A program made the position numbers and the translations under genes. Under the pieces are notes generated by a model that worked only from the letters and a program-made list of their open reading frames with translations, searched no databases and had not been told where the DNA came from. From assembly GCA_001692895.1 (NCBI GenBank), contig KV748249.1, positions 372,001 to 436,000 of the forward strand: a DNA stretch of 64,000 nt. Direction: 5' to 3'. This document shows, piece by piece, positions 1 to 10,490 of the stretch (its first letter is position 1; each line of letters starts with the position of its first letter). The stretch comes from Cenococcum geophilum 1.58 (lineage: Eukaryota; Ascomycota; Dothideomycetes; Gloniales; Gloniaceae).

Positions 1-2
1 TG

Positions 3-128
3 CAGGGTGGGGCCATCGGCGCTCGGAGTGCCGCGGTGTTGTGGCTGGAGGCGATCCTCGACATCTCGGCTCGGAACAGAACCCGTCCTGGTGTTGGTAA
101 AATGAAGAGGGTCAGGCGCCCGTATTAG
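3..128 (+). pseudogene. possible 3' end of a gene entering from the left edge
   Basis: This frame is open from the window edge to a TAG at 126-128 and would give about 41 residues ending in a basic tail (KMKRVRRPY). Base composition is GC-rich and unmutated, unlike the transposons. I do not recognise the protein. It may be the last coding part of a gene lying outside the window, or a chance open frame; the other two forward frames close at about the same place, so support is weak. Confidence 0.22.
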
Positions 129-473
129 GCCTTGAAGCGCATAATATAATAACTGCATCAAGGGCGTCGCTGCAGCAACTCAATACAGCAGTCGAGGCGA
201 ATGCAGCGATGAAGGCTGCGATGAAGGCCGGCCAGTGAGATTCCACGTGTGTGACACCGTGGAGCCAATAACAGCCTTGCGTTTTCCTCTCAAATAAATT
301 CCCACCAATCTTCTCGATCACCTGTTTCCTTGACCACCTGCCTCATGAGCTGATTCGTACTATACTCTCTCCGCGCTCGTCTCTTTCATTGACCACTGAG
401 GGCTAAGGCCAAGCAATACAGATTTGTTGAGAAATAAATAGCTTGAAAGTAAAGCGCTAAATGTACTGTAGAA
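129..473. other. no gene seen; near-unique spacer
   Basis: This is normal-composition DNA with a small imperfect repeat of 'gcgatgaaggc' near 205-235. A 69-codon reverse frame at 112-321 has alanine repeats caused by that same repeat and is not convincing. No promoter motif could be identified. Confidence 0.4.
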
Positions 474-809
474 ATGGAGATCACATATAAAATGGGCACC
501 GAATTGTTTTCCGATCTAAAGGATGTGATCAATACAGAATCAAGCAACGGCACACGAATCACATCGGTCAATGCCTATGTCAAAGCCGGCGACATAGAAG
601 CCATTATTCAGCTACCTAAAATTGAATCGAATCCAAAACGTGCAGAGGAAGCTATAAGGAGGGCGGCTGCTAAAACGAGGTTTAATGCTGTTGTCATTGT
701 TGTCGAACCGATTTATCAGGTGGTAGGGGAAATACAGAACGAAAAAGATGGCCTAGACGATGGGAGGGAGGAGGTGAATGTCCCTATAAGGATGAAGGCC
801 TTCAGATAG
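474..809 (+). CDS. hypothetical protein, 111 aa
   Basis: The ORF starts with MEITYKMGTELFSD and ends MKAFR before TAG at 807-809. It is rich in charged residues, with a basic helix-like stretch (RAEEAIRRAAAKTRF, about residues 56-72) followed by a hydrophobic strand (NAVVIVVEPIY). No signal peptide, membrane segment or cysteine motif is visible. I do not recognise the family. Codons look unmutated, unlike the flanking transposon. The Copia element C0 inserted only 18 bp past its stop (TSD 828-832), so its 3' UTR and terminator were probably displaced to beyond 6232. It could be a genuine small gene, one exon of a larger gene, or a gene remnant. Confidence 0.4.
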   Translation: MEITYKMGTELFSDLKDVINTESSNGTRITSVNAYVKAGDIEAIIQLPKIESNPKRAEEAIRRAAAKTRFNAVVIVVEPIYQVVGEIQNEKDGLDDGREEVNVPIRMKAFR

Positions 810-832
810 CACGACACTTGCGGTATCCATTC

Positions 833-1053
833 TGTTGGCCACGGAGGTAGCTTTACTGCAGAGGTGCGACGGGTGCTGTTCGACCTCAGTTTCAACCTGT
901 ATCATCACTCCCTAGGGACCCCTGTAGGGGGTCAATTCTCTTATGTATATTAGGGCTCTTAGAGCCACCTTAAATAAAACAGATCACTTGTACAATTCTG
1001 TGTCTCTACCTACCAGCTAGCTTACGTCATTCGTGATACCTGGCTGGCTGACA
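833..1053 (+). repeat. C0 5' LTR (221 bp)
   Basis: It starts TGTTGGCC and ends GGCTGACA. It matches 6010-6232 almost throughout, with a 2-bp indel at the very start and a few single-base changes. It carries little RIP decay. Confidence 0.93.
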
Positions 1054-1066
1054 GTTATGAGCCCGG
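1054..1066 (+). promoter_or_regulatory. C0 primer-binding site, internal initiator-tRNA type
   Basis: GTTATGAGCCCGG directly follows the LTR. Its complement CCGGGCTCATAAC contains the CAU anticodon loop and stem of a fungal initiator tRNA-Met, so priming is probably from a half-tRNA, as known for Copia-like elements. The same motif follows the C3 LTR at 50561. Confidence 0.75.
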
Positions 1067-1208
1067 TAACCTTCTGAGCATCAGGGAGATTTTAGTGGCC
1101 AGACGACTACCACTAAGCCTCTTTGAGCATAGTTCATCACGAAATATCGCGTGCTTTACGCGTAAGCGCGTCTCTTTACGCAATCTTAAGAAAACAACAA
1201 AAGCCACC

Positions 1209-4200
1209 ATGGCACCTATAACAACGGACTCTACTAATCCTCTTTTACTGACCCAAAAGGACTGGCCTTTATGGTTTTAATTTATCCGCTAAGAAGTAAG
1301 TTTTGCGAAGATCTGGGACTATGTCGACCCAGATAAGATGGAAGATGAAATTAGGGAAAACACTAAGCCAAATATACCCTTGATAGCAGCAGCTCCTGCA
1401 GCACCCGCAACAGCTCTAGCAGCTCCTGCAGCACCAGCAGCAGCTCTAGCAGCAACTCTATCGTCTACTGGAACAGCTACACCTAGGTTATTAAGTTAAC
1501 AAGGACAATAAACTTAGCAGTCTCTAGAGATATAGAGAATGCTCTTTAAGCTCTATAAGCTCTAACGATAAGACTATATAAAGCGGGAAGAGAAGCTCTA
1601 TACCTTTGCAGCACTATTATATACCACTATAGGCACTAACTTCTCGGGATATCTTAAAAACCTCACTATACTATATTCGATTTTGAGGCAGCTAAAAAAG
1701 GTAGCAAAGCTATCTTAAGCTACGCTACAGTAAATGGTACTAGACGATCTTAAGAAACGGAAACAAGGGCCTAAACGCCAGACACTAGAGTTATAGCTTT
1801 AGCTTTATATTATTATTATATAGAACGGCAAAGAGCTAAAGGAAGGGTTAATAGAGGTAATAAAGAGTAGCGTTGTATAAGCCTTTATCTAGGACTATAA
1901 GGAGATCTATCCAGCTCTATATTATGCCTTTATTTAAAAGGTAACAAAGAGGTTAGAGAAGCTTAAAATGGTAACAATAATTAAGGAATTTAACCTCCTC
2001 TATAAGCATCTAAATACTAGACGTAACGCCTATGCTATACTCTTAGGGCAACCAGCTGCAGATCCTACGACGTCTACTACCCTAGTACCCCCTTAAACGC
2101 CTAAGACAAAGTGCTTTACTTATAGTTTACCCTATAAGTTAAGGAATTACAAGCAACTGTTTTAGTCTCTTTAAGGTCCGCACTTTATACTAAATAATAA
2201 GTATTTAAGGAAGTGTTAAGAATGGCTTAAGGTCCTAATAAATAAGTAGTACTACGATAAAAGACTTAAGTAGATTAAGAAGGAAGGTCCTAGGTTAAGG
2301 ATATCTATATTAGCTTTGTCTACTGCTAAAAAGGTTAAGGATCTAGATAGGCCCCAAGCTATAGCGGCTGCTATAACAATATCCTTTTTATTATTAACAT
2401 TATTATAGGATTATCTAAATCTGTTTTTAATTAATACCTAGGGGTATAACACTATGGCAAACACCCACTTTTGTAACAATATTAGATACTTCCGTAACTT
2501 TAAGCTAAGTATATCTATAGCAATAGCTAGAGATTCTAGGGCAGAAATCTATAGATACGGTAATATTAACTTAGTAATTAAGGTGGGAAAATAACACCTA
2601 ACTTAGTATCTAACATTAAGGAATATAGCGTACGCTCCCTATTTTTATACTAATCTAATATCCGCAGCAAAGCTCCGTAGGGTTAGAGTAATTATTAACT
2701 AATTTATAAACTATCTGCGCTATAAAGATAATGGAAGCCTGTTTAGTAACCTTATAGAATACAGAGGTCTCTACCTTATTAATGCCATCGCCTACTTACC
2801 ACCTATTCCTACTACCTACGCTATATCCACTAGATTCTTTAAGACCTTAGCATATAACAAAGTATAGCATTAACGCTTACTACACTATAATATAGAGTTA
2901 GTAGATTATCTGCCGACTACGGTAAATAGGGTTAAAGTAGTTAAGATAGATAAAGGAAGAACTCTGTATGGTATACCACTTTATAAACTATATATTCTTA
3001 AAAAGATAACACAGTAAATATCTTGTAGAATATCTATAAAGGGAACTTACCCTTTTAAACGTGTTTACTTTAATGTTATTATAAAGGAAGACGGGTTTAA
3101 TAGAGATACGTATATAGCTTACTTTTGGTATAACTATATAAAGTACTATCGTGCTTTTCCTATTAAGAACCATAAGCAAGAAACACTACTTCTACTCTTT
3201 AAATTAATAATAGCATTTATGAAGAAATTTAATACTTAAGGTATCCGCATTTAGTATATAAACAAGAAGTAAGGTATAGGCGCTAGGGTAAAGAACCTTA
3301 TCTAGCTTAACGGAGGTATTATTAAGCAATTAACGCTATATACGCTAGCTTAAAATAAACCTACAAAGAGGTTAGGGAGAGCCATTTCTAAATAAGTAAG
3401 GACTGTGGTTATTAAAGTAAAGTTACCCGTAGATTTATAGCCTAAGTTTATGCTTCTAGCAGTGTTTCTACTTAATTAAACTCCTATTAAGTCTATTAAC
3501 TAAAAGACCCTATTTAAAATACTATATAAACGGAAGCTATAGCTAGTAGGACTTTATATAGCTAGATCTTTAACCTACGTGCTTATTAAATATAGCATTC
3601 CTAAAAAAGCAAAGTTTAAGCTATAAGCCTAAATAGGTTATTTTATCGGTATAGAAGCGTTAAATATCTATAGAATATAGATACTAACTACTAACCGTAT
3701 TATCCAATCTCGTAATATATAAATTAATAAGTTAAAGAGATATTAATCTCCTAAAATACTAGAACATCTTATTATCTTATAGGCTTAAAAGGATCGTTTT
3801 TAGTAAGTTTAGGACCTACTAAATAATCTTTAAGATGGTAGTAAGGACTAAATAGAGAACTTTAACAAAGAACTAGATATAAGACTACTAAATTTAGTAA
3901 ATATTAATATTACTCCTACGTTAAAAAGCATTTAGATCTTAACAGAAGAACTCTATTAGCTACCTACCCTAAAGCTAACTCTAGAACCGTCTATACTATT
4001 AGCGTCTTTAGCGCCTTAGCAATTACTATCTACTACGGTATCTACGCCATAGACACTATCTACTACTTAGTTATCTTTTAAAGTTACTAAACTACCGTTT
4101 GTAGATCCTACACCTTATTCCAAACCTTAGACGACAGTAGGCTTATTATTAGGGGGTAAGAGACATTCTAGCCGTAAAAAGCGGTCTACGGTAAAGAAGA

Positions 4201-5914
4201 AAGATATGCCAAATTAGGATCTACGACGACGAGCCTTTGCGGTTTAAATTAATAACGGTAATATTATTAATCTAGATACAACACCATTGGCTTACGCTTT
4301 CTATACTACTGCTATAAAAACGTACGGATATTAAGACGACTTTCCACCACCACTAGGGTTATAGAAAGAGATGCTTAATTATAAGTACGCTATAGAGTTT
4401 AAAGCAGCTACTTATACTAAGATAAAGGCCTTAACTAGAAAGCAGACCTAGGACGAGGTATAACTAATTAAGAAGGTTTATAGACTTCCTACTATATAGG
4501 TCTTTACGTATAAGGAAGATTCGGATAGCTTTATTATGAGATTTAAGGCTCGTCTAGTTGTTGCGGAGACCTTTAGGCAGTCTTATAAGAGGAGGTTAAA
4601 GCTATAACGGTAGCCTATCGAACCTTCCGTCTACTTTACGCTCTTATCGCTGGCTTTAACCTAGATATTATACAGATTAACGCCGTTAACGCCTTTATTA
4701 ATACCTTGGTTGACGATAAGGTCTACCTTATTCCCCCTAAGGGTATAGACCTACCGCCTAAATTCTCTCTCCGTCTAAGAAAGGCAATATACGGACTACG
4801 GAAATCTCCAAAATTATAGTTTTTAGAAATGTCTGCTACTTTACGAAGCATGGGTTTAAAAGCTATACTAGACAAGCTGTGTCTCTATATACACCCTACT
4901 AAACCTATCTTTATATTCTTCTATATTAACAATATCCTAATTATAGGACACCTAAGCTGTTAATAGCAGATAGAGGACATCCTAAAGTAGCTATAAGATC
5001 GATTCGAGATCCGCTAAATACCTTAGTTTACGTTATTCCTAAATACTTATATTATGCGAGATTAATAAAAGGGAAAGCTCTAGCTCTATCTAGATTAATA
5101 TCTTAAGAAGCTAGTCTTAATATACTATCTAGAATATCTAAAGCTATTAGCTATACTACTATCGGGCTAGGAATTAACGCTGTATAAGGGAGAAGCTACG
5201 CCAAATTAGATGAAAGAATATTAACGTTATATAGGTTCTGTGATATATCTGGCATCTACTATATAACCAGACGTTGCTTTCTTAGTTAGTAGGCTAGCTA
5301 AGTTCTTATAAAATCTGTTGCTAGCTTATCTTACGGAGACTAACAGATTGCTTACCTATCTCTATAATACCAGATACCTCGCTCTTAAGTTCTCTACTAT
5401 TACGCTATATAAGATAAACCAGGTTCTAAAAGCTGCTTTTAATGCTAGCTTTACTAATAATACTCTAACACGTTGGAGCTTATAGGGCTTCTTAATAAGC
5501 TTGTTTAATAGGCCTATAGCATAGCAGGCAACTAGATAAAAGGCAGTCACTAAGTCTACTACGGAGGCAGAACTCCTAGCTCTCTTATACGTTGGTAGAG
5601 AGGTTAAGCATATAGTTTAGATCTTTAAAGCTATTAGATTTAATCCAGAACAGAACGTTATTATTAATTATAACAATTAGCAGTTAGTACGGATTGTGAC
5701 AAAAGAAACCCCTATGGTATCTACAAAACTCTAATACGTAGATATCCATTAGTTCTGGCTTTGCCATGAGGTCCAAAACGGAAGCTTCGTTATACAATGG
5801 GTACCGACGAGCGAGATGGCTGCAGATGGACTAACTAAAGCTCTCTCAAAGCAAAATCATCAAAAATTCGTCGAAATCTTGGGGCTCCGCGATATCAGAC
5901 ATCTGGTCAATTGA
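1209..5914 (+). pseudogene. C0 gag-pol polyprotein, RIP-broken
   Basis: The start ATG lies in a good context (gccaccATGGC). The Gag start includes a W..WF..I module and IWDYVDPDK, then an alanine/proline-rich linker (about 1381-1480). A Cys-containing Gag end is seen at 2113-2230, an aspartic-protease-like segment at 2425-2470, a GAG-pre-integrase segment with LISAAKL near 2655, integrase about 2980-3700, RT about 4500-5200 and RNase H about 5540-5860. The RNase H end (WVPTSEMAADGLTKAL) is intact and reaches TGA at 5912-5914. Dozens of in-frame TAA/TAG stand where CAA/CAG is expected. The RT active-site pair reads Asn-Asn (about 4926-4931). The protein cannot be made; it once produced capsid and replication enzymes in the cytoplasm. 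Confidence 0.88.
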
Positions 5915-6009
5915 CGCTCGGATAACAGCAAAGCTCACCACCAGCTCGTCTATCCCGACTGCCTAATCCGGTAATCCAGCTCTGCCGCTCTGCGTCAGAC
6001 CTGAGGGGG

Positions 6010-6232
6010 TGTATTGGCCACGGAGGTAGCTTTACTGCAGAGGTGCGACGGGTGCTGTTCGACCTCAGTTTCAACCTATATCATCACTCCCTAGGGACCC
6101 CTGTAGGGTGTCAATTCTCTTATGTATATTAGGGCTCTTAGAGCCACCTTAAATAAAACAGATCACTCGTACAATTCTGTGTCTCTACCTACCAGCTAGC
6201 TTACGTCATTCGTGATACCTGGCTGGCTGACA
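6010..6232 (+). repeat. C0 3' LTR (223 bp) with preceding polypurine tract
   Basis: It is the second copy of the 833-1053 repeat. The polypurine tract GAGGGGG (6003-6009) immediately precedes it, which fixes the plus-strand orientation. Confidence 0.93.
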
Positions 6233-6237
6233 CATTC

Positions 6238-6716
6238 TACCATGGAGATGGTGAAAGGGAAATGAGCAACGAGCTGTACTAGGCAGCAGGCTAAGCGAAC
6301 ACGTGGTTGATCCCCATCGACACTTCTAGAATCTAATCGTGATGTAATTACACGTAAATAACAAGATGCGAGAGAATGTGTTATGTACAGCATAAAGATC
6401 TTGTCAAGTCACGTGAAGAGCTACCTCTCCCCTCCCGGCTAAACTCCTGGATTGCCGGTCATAGAGGCCTGAGTATTGATGAAGCCTGATGCGATGGCCG
6501 TTTTAGGTAGATTTTTAATTCTTCGGTCCCGAAAATCAAAGAAATTCCGATATCAATGATATAGTATGGGAGCACAGCTCCAGCACTTCTCCGTGCAATA
6601 GGAGAATCGACCGAGCTGAAGTTATCCCAGTCTCCAATCCACATCAAGACACTATCTTTAATGCGTAATTGAGCAAGTCTATTCCTATAAAACGTTACCA
6701 TTTTGAATCGCCTTTT
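6238..6716. other. spacer downstream of the BAH gene; no certain gene
   Basis: This is unmutated unique DNA. A reverse ORF of 80 codons (6459-6701) begins just past the BAH-gene stop, but no plausible intron joins it to that gene and I do not recognise it. The segment probably holds the 3' UTR of the BAH gene. Confidence 0.45.
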
Positions 6717-7381
6717 CTAACCTCCCAACCTTCGCCTCTTTGTATCTCGTTCATTGGAAATAATTATTTTCTTAAGAATCTTGAACCGCTTGTTCCAACA
6801 CCAATGCGGAGCATCGTAGCAGTTCTGGCAATTCTCCTCAACTTCAGCGAATCCCATCAGAGAGTCCACCTTAATTTTATCATGATGATCTGAGAGTAGT
6901 ATCTCGTAGCGCCCGAAAGATCCCTTTGGCACCTCCGGGCTGGAAGGGTGATAAGTCCATAGCACACCCAACTGGCCGTACGGGCAGATCTTCTCCACTC
7001 TTGCTATCGGTGGCCGAATTTCATCGTCTTCATCTTCGCATTCCACGAATACATAGTCTCCGACACACACTTCCCTGCCATCATCTAGACTTGTGAGCAT
7101 GAGCGTAACGTTGGGTCGGGAGAGCGGTACTTACGAATAACGGGCACGACCAGTTTTCGACCCCTCTTGTTGTTTTTTGAAGAGCTCGCCCGTAAATCTG
7201 GTTGAGAATTCAGTAAAGGAGCGCCACCGGGGCGCGCCGACGGTAGGACGGGGGATCTGGAGCGTTTCTGGGTTCGAGGAATTTGCTGAGGTAGAGCCCT
7301 AGTATTGTGTAGCGAGGCCTTGTTCTCAAGGGGAGCATATTGAGCTTGCTGGTCCTTCGATAGGCGGCTCACGAAGTCCAC
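6717..7381 (-). CDS. BAH-domain protein, two exons, 204 aa
   Basis: Exon 1 runs 7381-7135 and exon 2 runs 7084-6717. The intron 7085-7134 (50 nt) begins GTAAGT, ends CTAG and has a branch-like GCTCAC shortly before the end; joining the exons keeps one frame of 205 codons. Residues 1-80 are basic, Ser/Pro-rich and probably disordered, with an NKRGRK basic cluster. Residues about 84-185 fit a bromo-adjacent homology domain: a GDYVFVE strand, an acidic loop (CEDEDDE), IARVEKI, a WTYHP turn, RYEILLSDHHDKI and a closing GFAEV. BAH domains bind nucleosomes or histone tails in chromatin proteins such as ORC1 and Dnmt1. The C-terminus is basic (KRRRLGG). The start and intron are inferred from sequence only. 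Confidence 0.68.
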
Positions 7382-7448
7382 TAGAAAGCTAGTAGCCGAA
7401 GAGACTAAACTAGACGAGGATTCTTTCGACTTCTAGGTTAGGGAATTC
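7382..7448. promoter_or_regulatory. short divergent promoter region
   Basis: Only 67 bp separate the start codons of the minus-strand BAH gene and the plus-strand 248-codon ORF, so both must share promoter sequence or have starts within the neighbouring coding region. No TATA or CCAAT element stands out. Confidence 0.4.
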
Positions 7449-8195
7449 TTGATAACTAGTCGTATGTGGGCTAGTGAAGTCAAGCCGAGCGCAGAGATCG
7501 TCCTACGACCATCAGTGACTTTTGGATCCTCTCTAATTTCTCCACCACTTGCTCCGCCACCTTCTCCACCACCCCAAACGTCCATATTCCCGCCTCCCTC
7601 TGCACCGCTCCTTGAATACTCGGAAATTTGGAATGCGAAAGGCCTGCATACGCTTCCCTTCTCCGGCTTCAGATTTTTTGGTCATACTCTCCCCGCAAGT
7701 CTCGAATCGTTGAACCAATACGGTAAACTTAGAGAGCGCGCACCTCCTGAGCGATGGAGCGACCTGCGTGGCAATGTCGTCGCCTTTGGTCGCGCGACTG
7801 CACCAGATGAGCCACAGGTGAACATCGGACCAGTTTTAGCTGGTCGCCTCAGCGAACTGCAGAACATAGGGGAAGGCAGGTACGTCCTGATTCGAAAAGC
7901 CCAAGTCATTAAAACTTTTCGCGATAAAGACGTATCCGCCCATCTGGATGGCGATTCGATATACCAATGGGTATCCTATCCGTCTCTGGAACATGCGCAA
8001 GCGGGATTAGTGGAGTCCCTGGGCTCGGGCTACCCAATCGTAGGAAATTGGATAGATCTCGACGTATCCAAAGTCAGTATGGCGAAGTTGGAGCATTTTG
8101 CTGGCAAGAAATTCGTTGTTGAGAACCGTAGATACCTTCGTACAAGCAGATCGCACGCAAAGGGCCAAATGACCAAAAGCCGACCCCTGTGTTGA
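7449..8195 (+). CDS. hypothetical protein, 248 aa
   Basis: The uninterrupted ORF may start at the first Met (MITSRMW) or at Met6 (7464); I cannot decide between them. Residues about 24-52 form a proline/serine-rich linker (PPLAPPPSPPPQ), and the rest looks globular with aromatic-rich segments (FSGFRFFG, YQWVSYPSLEHAQ, IVGNWIDLD). The C-terminus is basic. No signal peptide, membrane helix or known catalytic motif is visible and I do not recognise the family. Codon use is normal and free of RIP, as for the BAH gene with which it is divergently arranged. It ends 17 bp before the stop of an opposite-strand exon, so the two are convergent. Confidence 0.6.
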   Translation: MITSRMWASEVKPSAEIVLRPSVTFGSSLISPPLAPPPSPPPQTSIFPPPSAPLLEYSEIWNAKGLHTLPFSGFRFFGHTLPASLESLNQYGKLRERAPPERWSDLRGNVVAFGRATAPDEPQVNIGPVLAGRLSELQNIGEGRYVLIRKAQVIKTFRDKDVSAHLDGDSIYQWVSYPSLEHAQAGLVESLGSGYPIVGNWIDLDVSKVSMAKLEHFAGKKFVVENRRYLRTSRSHAKGQMTKSRPLC

Positions 8196-8212
8196 AGGTG
8201 AGATGCAAGTCG

Positions 8213-8374
8213 TTACTTCTTCTTTTTCCTCTTGGAGTTGCCCGACCCAGACTGGATCGTTGTGTCCGGGGTGATTTGCTGGACACTTGGCTGGCTGTCC
8301 GGTATCACTCCTTCATCGGCTAGGCAGTAATCTTCAAATCGCTGGGACAGTCCTAAGCGTAATGACGCTCGTTC
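8213..8374 (-). pseudogene. 3'-terminal exon of a truncated gene, lysine-rich tail
   Basis: A minus-strand frame of 53 codons follows a candidate 3' splice site (GGATTAG at about 8375-8381) and ends with a lysine-rich tail (KRKKKK) before TAA at 8213-8215. The tail resembles a nuclear localisation signal. Upstream exons are not found: beyond 8375 the DNA turns AT-rich and then enters a transposon end at 8508. I infer that the gene was truncated by that insertion or by a rearrangement. The family is not recognised, and a chance open frame remains possible. Confidence 0.35.
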
Positions 8375-8507
8375 CTAATCCGGAAATTAAGGTTCGGGCT
8401 AATCGGAGACTTCGAAATTTAAGCTAGCGGGTAATATATTGATGGCGGAATAGATTCTTTTAAAGTGCTCGAGAAGCTATAAATTGTAGATATTTCGGAT
8501 AAAAGTA
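8375..8507. other. transition from gene island to transposon; nothing recognised
   Basis: Composition drifts from normal to AT-rich over this stretch. No ORF or repeat was identified. Confidence 0.4.
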
Positions 8508-8509
8508 TA

Positions 8510-8590
8510 ACGTGGGGGATCAGCTCGTGCACGCGACCGGCTCGTGCACGGTTTTTCCCCACCAAAATTTGGCAAAATACACCTTTTTAC
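8510..8590 (+). repeat. P0 terminal repeat with pogo-like architecture
   Basis: It begins TA-ACGT. Two copies of GCTCGTGCACG (8523-8533 and 8540-8550) lie 17 bp apart and are followed by a T-run at 8552-8556. The Fot1-like element F1 has the same layout (ACGT, two 17-bp-spaced subrepeats, T-run) with different sequence, so these may be transposase-binding subrepeats of a related pogo-type family. Confidence 0.5.
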
Positions 8591-9155
8591 ACCACCTATA
8601 GTTTAATAACTATAACAGCTATTAATATAAAATCTAATATATAGCTTATTTAGTACTTAAATTATAATTTTATATAAAAATATTATAAAATATTATAATA
8701 ACTATATATTTAAAGTTAAGTTAAAAAAGTACTTTTTTAATAAAATATAAAACTATTAATAAAACTATTAATAAAGCTATTATATACCTATATTATATAT
8801 ATATATATATATATTATATAAATAAAGAGTTTTTAATATTTATATAGTTTATTAGTTATATATTAAATAAGTTATATTAAAATTTAATAAAATTTAAACT
8901 TATATATTTATATTATAAATAAGTTTTTAATNTAATNAATTTAATNNATAAAANACTTTANAATAAGTAAGATTAAGTATTTAAAATATAATTAATGTTA
9001 TTATTATATTTATTGCAATAATTATACAATTCTAATATATATAAAAGTGAACTTTTTTATTTTATATTATAAATAGTAATTTTTTCCATATTTTATATTT
9101 TATTATATTTTATTTATTATATAATAAGCTATATTTTAATTTTTATATTAATAAC

Positions 9156-9349
9156 TGTCGGAATATATGGACAGAAGTTACGTGGTTACGTGTCGTCGGT
9201 CGTGTCTTTAATTAGTTATCCTTATGGTAACTAATCAGCCCCCTACTTAGGCACCGCGATCCTTACGATCCTCTGCTTTCTGAACCTATTAGACAAGAAT
9301 CAATTCATCAGTTAATAGGCCAATCAAGTGCACTTAGGTGATACTGACA
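9156..9349 (+). repeat. solo LTR of the L1 family (194 bp)
   Basis: It starts TGTCGGAA, ends TACTGACA and is flanked by a perfect duplication ATAAC (9151-9155 and 9350-9354). It matches the L1 LTRs but keeps about 20 extra bp near its start. It is a product of LTR-LTR recombination inside P0. Confidence 0.88.
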
Positions 9350-9546
9350 ATAACTATTATAATAGTTAAGTTATAAGTCTTTAAAACCATTATTATTAAG
9401 TAGTTTTTATTACTATATATAAACTAATCGCATAGCTAAACCGGTTACTTATATATTAAAAATAATTACCTATAGAATAAATATAGGTATATAATAGCTT
9501 TATTAATAGCTTTATTAACTACTTTATATTTTATTAAAAAAGTACT

Positions 9547-9720
9547 TGTTAGAATGTATATCACGTAGTCGCGTGTCTCTAATTAGTCACCCTTACAGTG
9601 ACTTATTAGCCCCCTATTTAGGCACCGCGATCCTTATAATCCTTTACTTTTAATACCTATTAGATAAGAATTAATTTAACAGTTAATAGGCCAATTAAGT
9701 GCACTTAGGTGATACCAATA
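9547..9720 (+). repeat. L1 5' LTR (174 bp)
   Basis: It starts TGTTAGAA and ends ATACCAATA, a RIP form of the ATACCGACA end of the 3' copy. Confidence 0.88.
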
Positions 9721-9819
9721 TTGATTAATGGTTAACCTTACTGGTTAGCTATAGAGCAATAAGGTTCACTACCGCCCCAGTAGCTTCGTTTAATCGCAAG
9801 TAGTATTTTAGTACCTAGC

Positions 9820-10490
9820 AGCAAAACTACACTAGCAGCTACCTTAGCAGCATCCAACCTTAGCTAGCTTAGAATATATAATAAATACGCATAAGACATT
9901 TTATAGCACGCAAATTAATACCTAGTAGACCTCTTTATTGAGCCTATCTGCATACCAGCTTTAACAGCACCCAATATCTAACAGCCCTCGGGCAGTACCC
10001 CAGCAGCTACCTTAGCAGCTACCCCAGCAGTACTACGGCAGCGCTCTAGCCGTATATAGTATACTAGCTTTAACAGCACCTAACATCCAACTACCTAACA
10101 GCTTTATGTAGTACCTTAGCGTAGCAACGCGCCTTAGCACGTAGCAACGCAACTTAATAGCAAACCACTACCTAGTACGCGTCTTAGCATATAAATTAAC
10201 ACCTAATAGCTTTATACAGTACTTTAGCGTAGCAACGCGCCTTGGCACGTAGTGACGCACCTTAGTAGCGTTAGCAGCACCTAATTACCTAGCAGCATTA
10301 GCAGCATACTAATACCTAAATACTTAGCAGTACTAGCAGTACCTAACTACCTAGCAGCGTCAGCGGCACCTAATACCCAAATACCTAGTAGCGTTAGCGG
10401 CACCTAGTACCCAAATACCTAGCAGCTTTAGTAGTAACCTAGTAACCTAGCAGCATTAGCAGCATCTAAATACCCAGCTTCCTACTAGGC
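9820..10490. repeat. degenerate AGCAG/CCTAG-rich repeats inside L1
   Basis: Units of about 30-35 bp built on 'tagcagcgttagcggcaccta' variants recur, most clearly at 10260-10470. No long frame is consistent with coding, so this looks like a non-coding filler or leader region of L1. Confidence 0.55.

Larger units (their letters stand above)
833..6232 (+). mobile_element. C0: full-length Ty1/Copia LTR retrotransposon
   Basis: The element is 5400 bp, bounded by two direct LTRs and by a perfect 5-bp target duplication CATTC (828-832 and 6233-6237). Order on the plus strand is LTR, primer-binding site, gag, protease, integrase, reverse transcriptase, RNase H, purine tract, LTR, which is the Copia order. 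The centre (about 1490-5750) is heavily RIP-mutated while about 450 bp at each end, LTR included, is almost clean. It separates the 111-codon ORF from the BAH gene island. Confidence 0.95.

Noticed and set aside
6459-6701. 80-codon reverse ORF as a further exon of the BAH gene
   Set aside because: The only candidate intron would be about 37 nt with poor signals, and the BAH frame already ends in a clear stop.
9413-9436. Possible RIP-decayed right terminal repeat of P0
   Set aside because: About 21 positions fit a RIP-mutated reverse complement of the 8523-8550 subrepeats, but the match is mostly alternating T/A, flanks do not fit, and it lies inside rather than outside the right arm.
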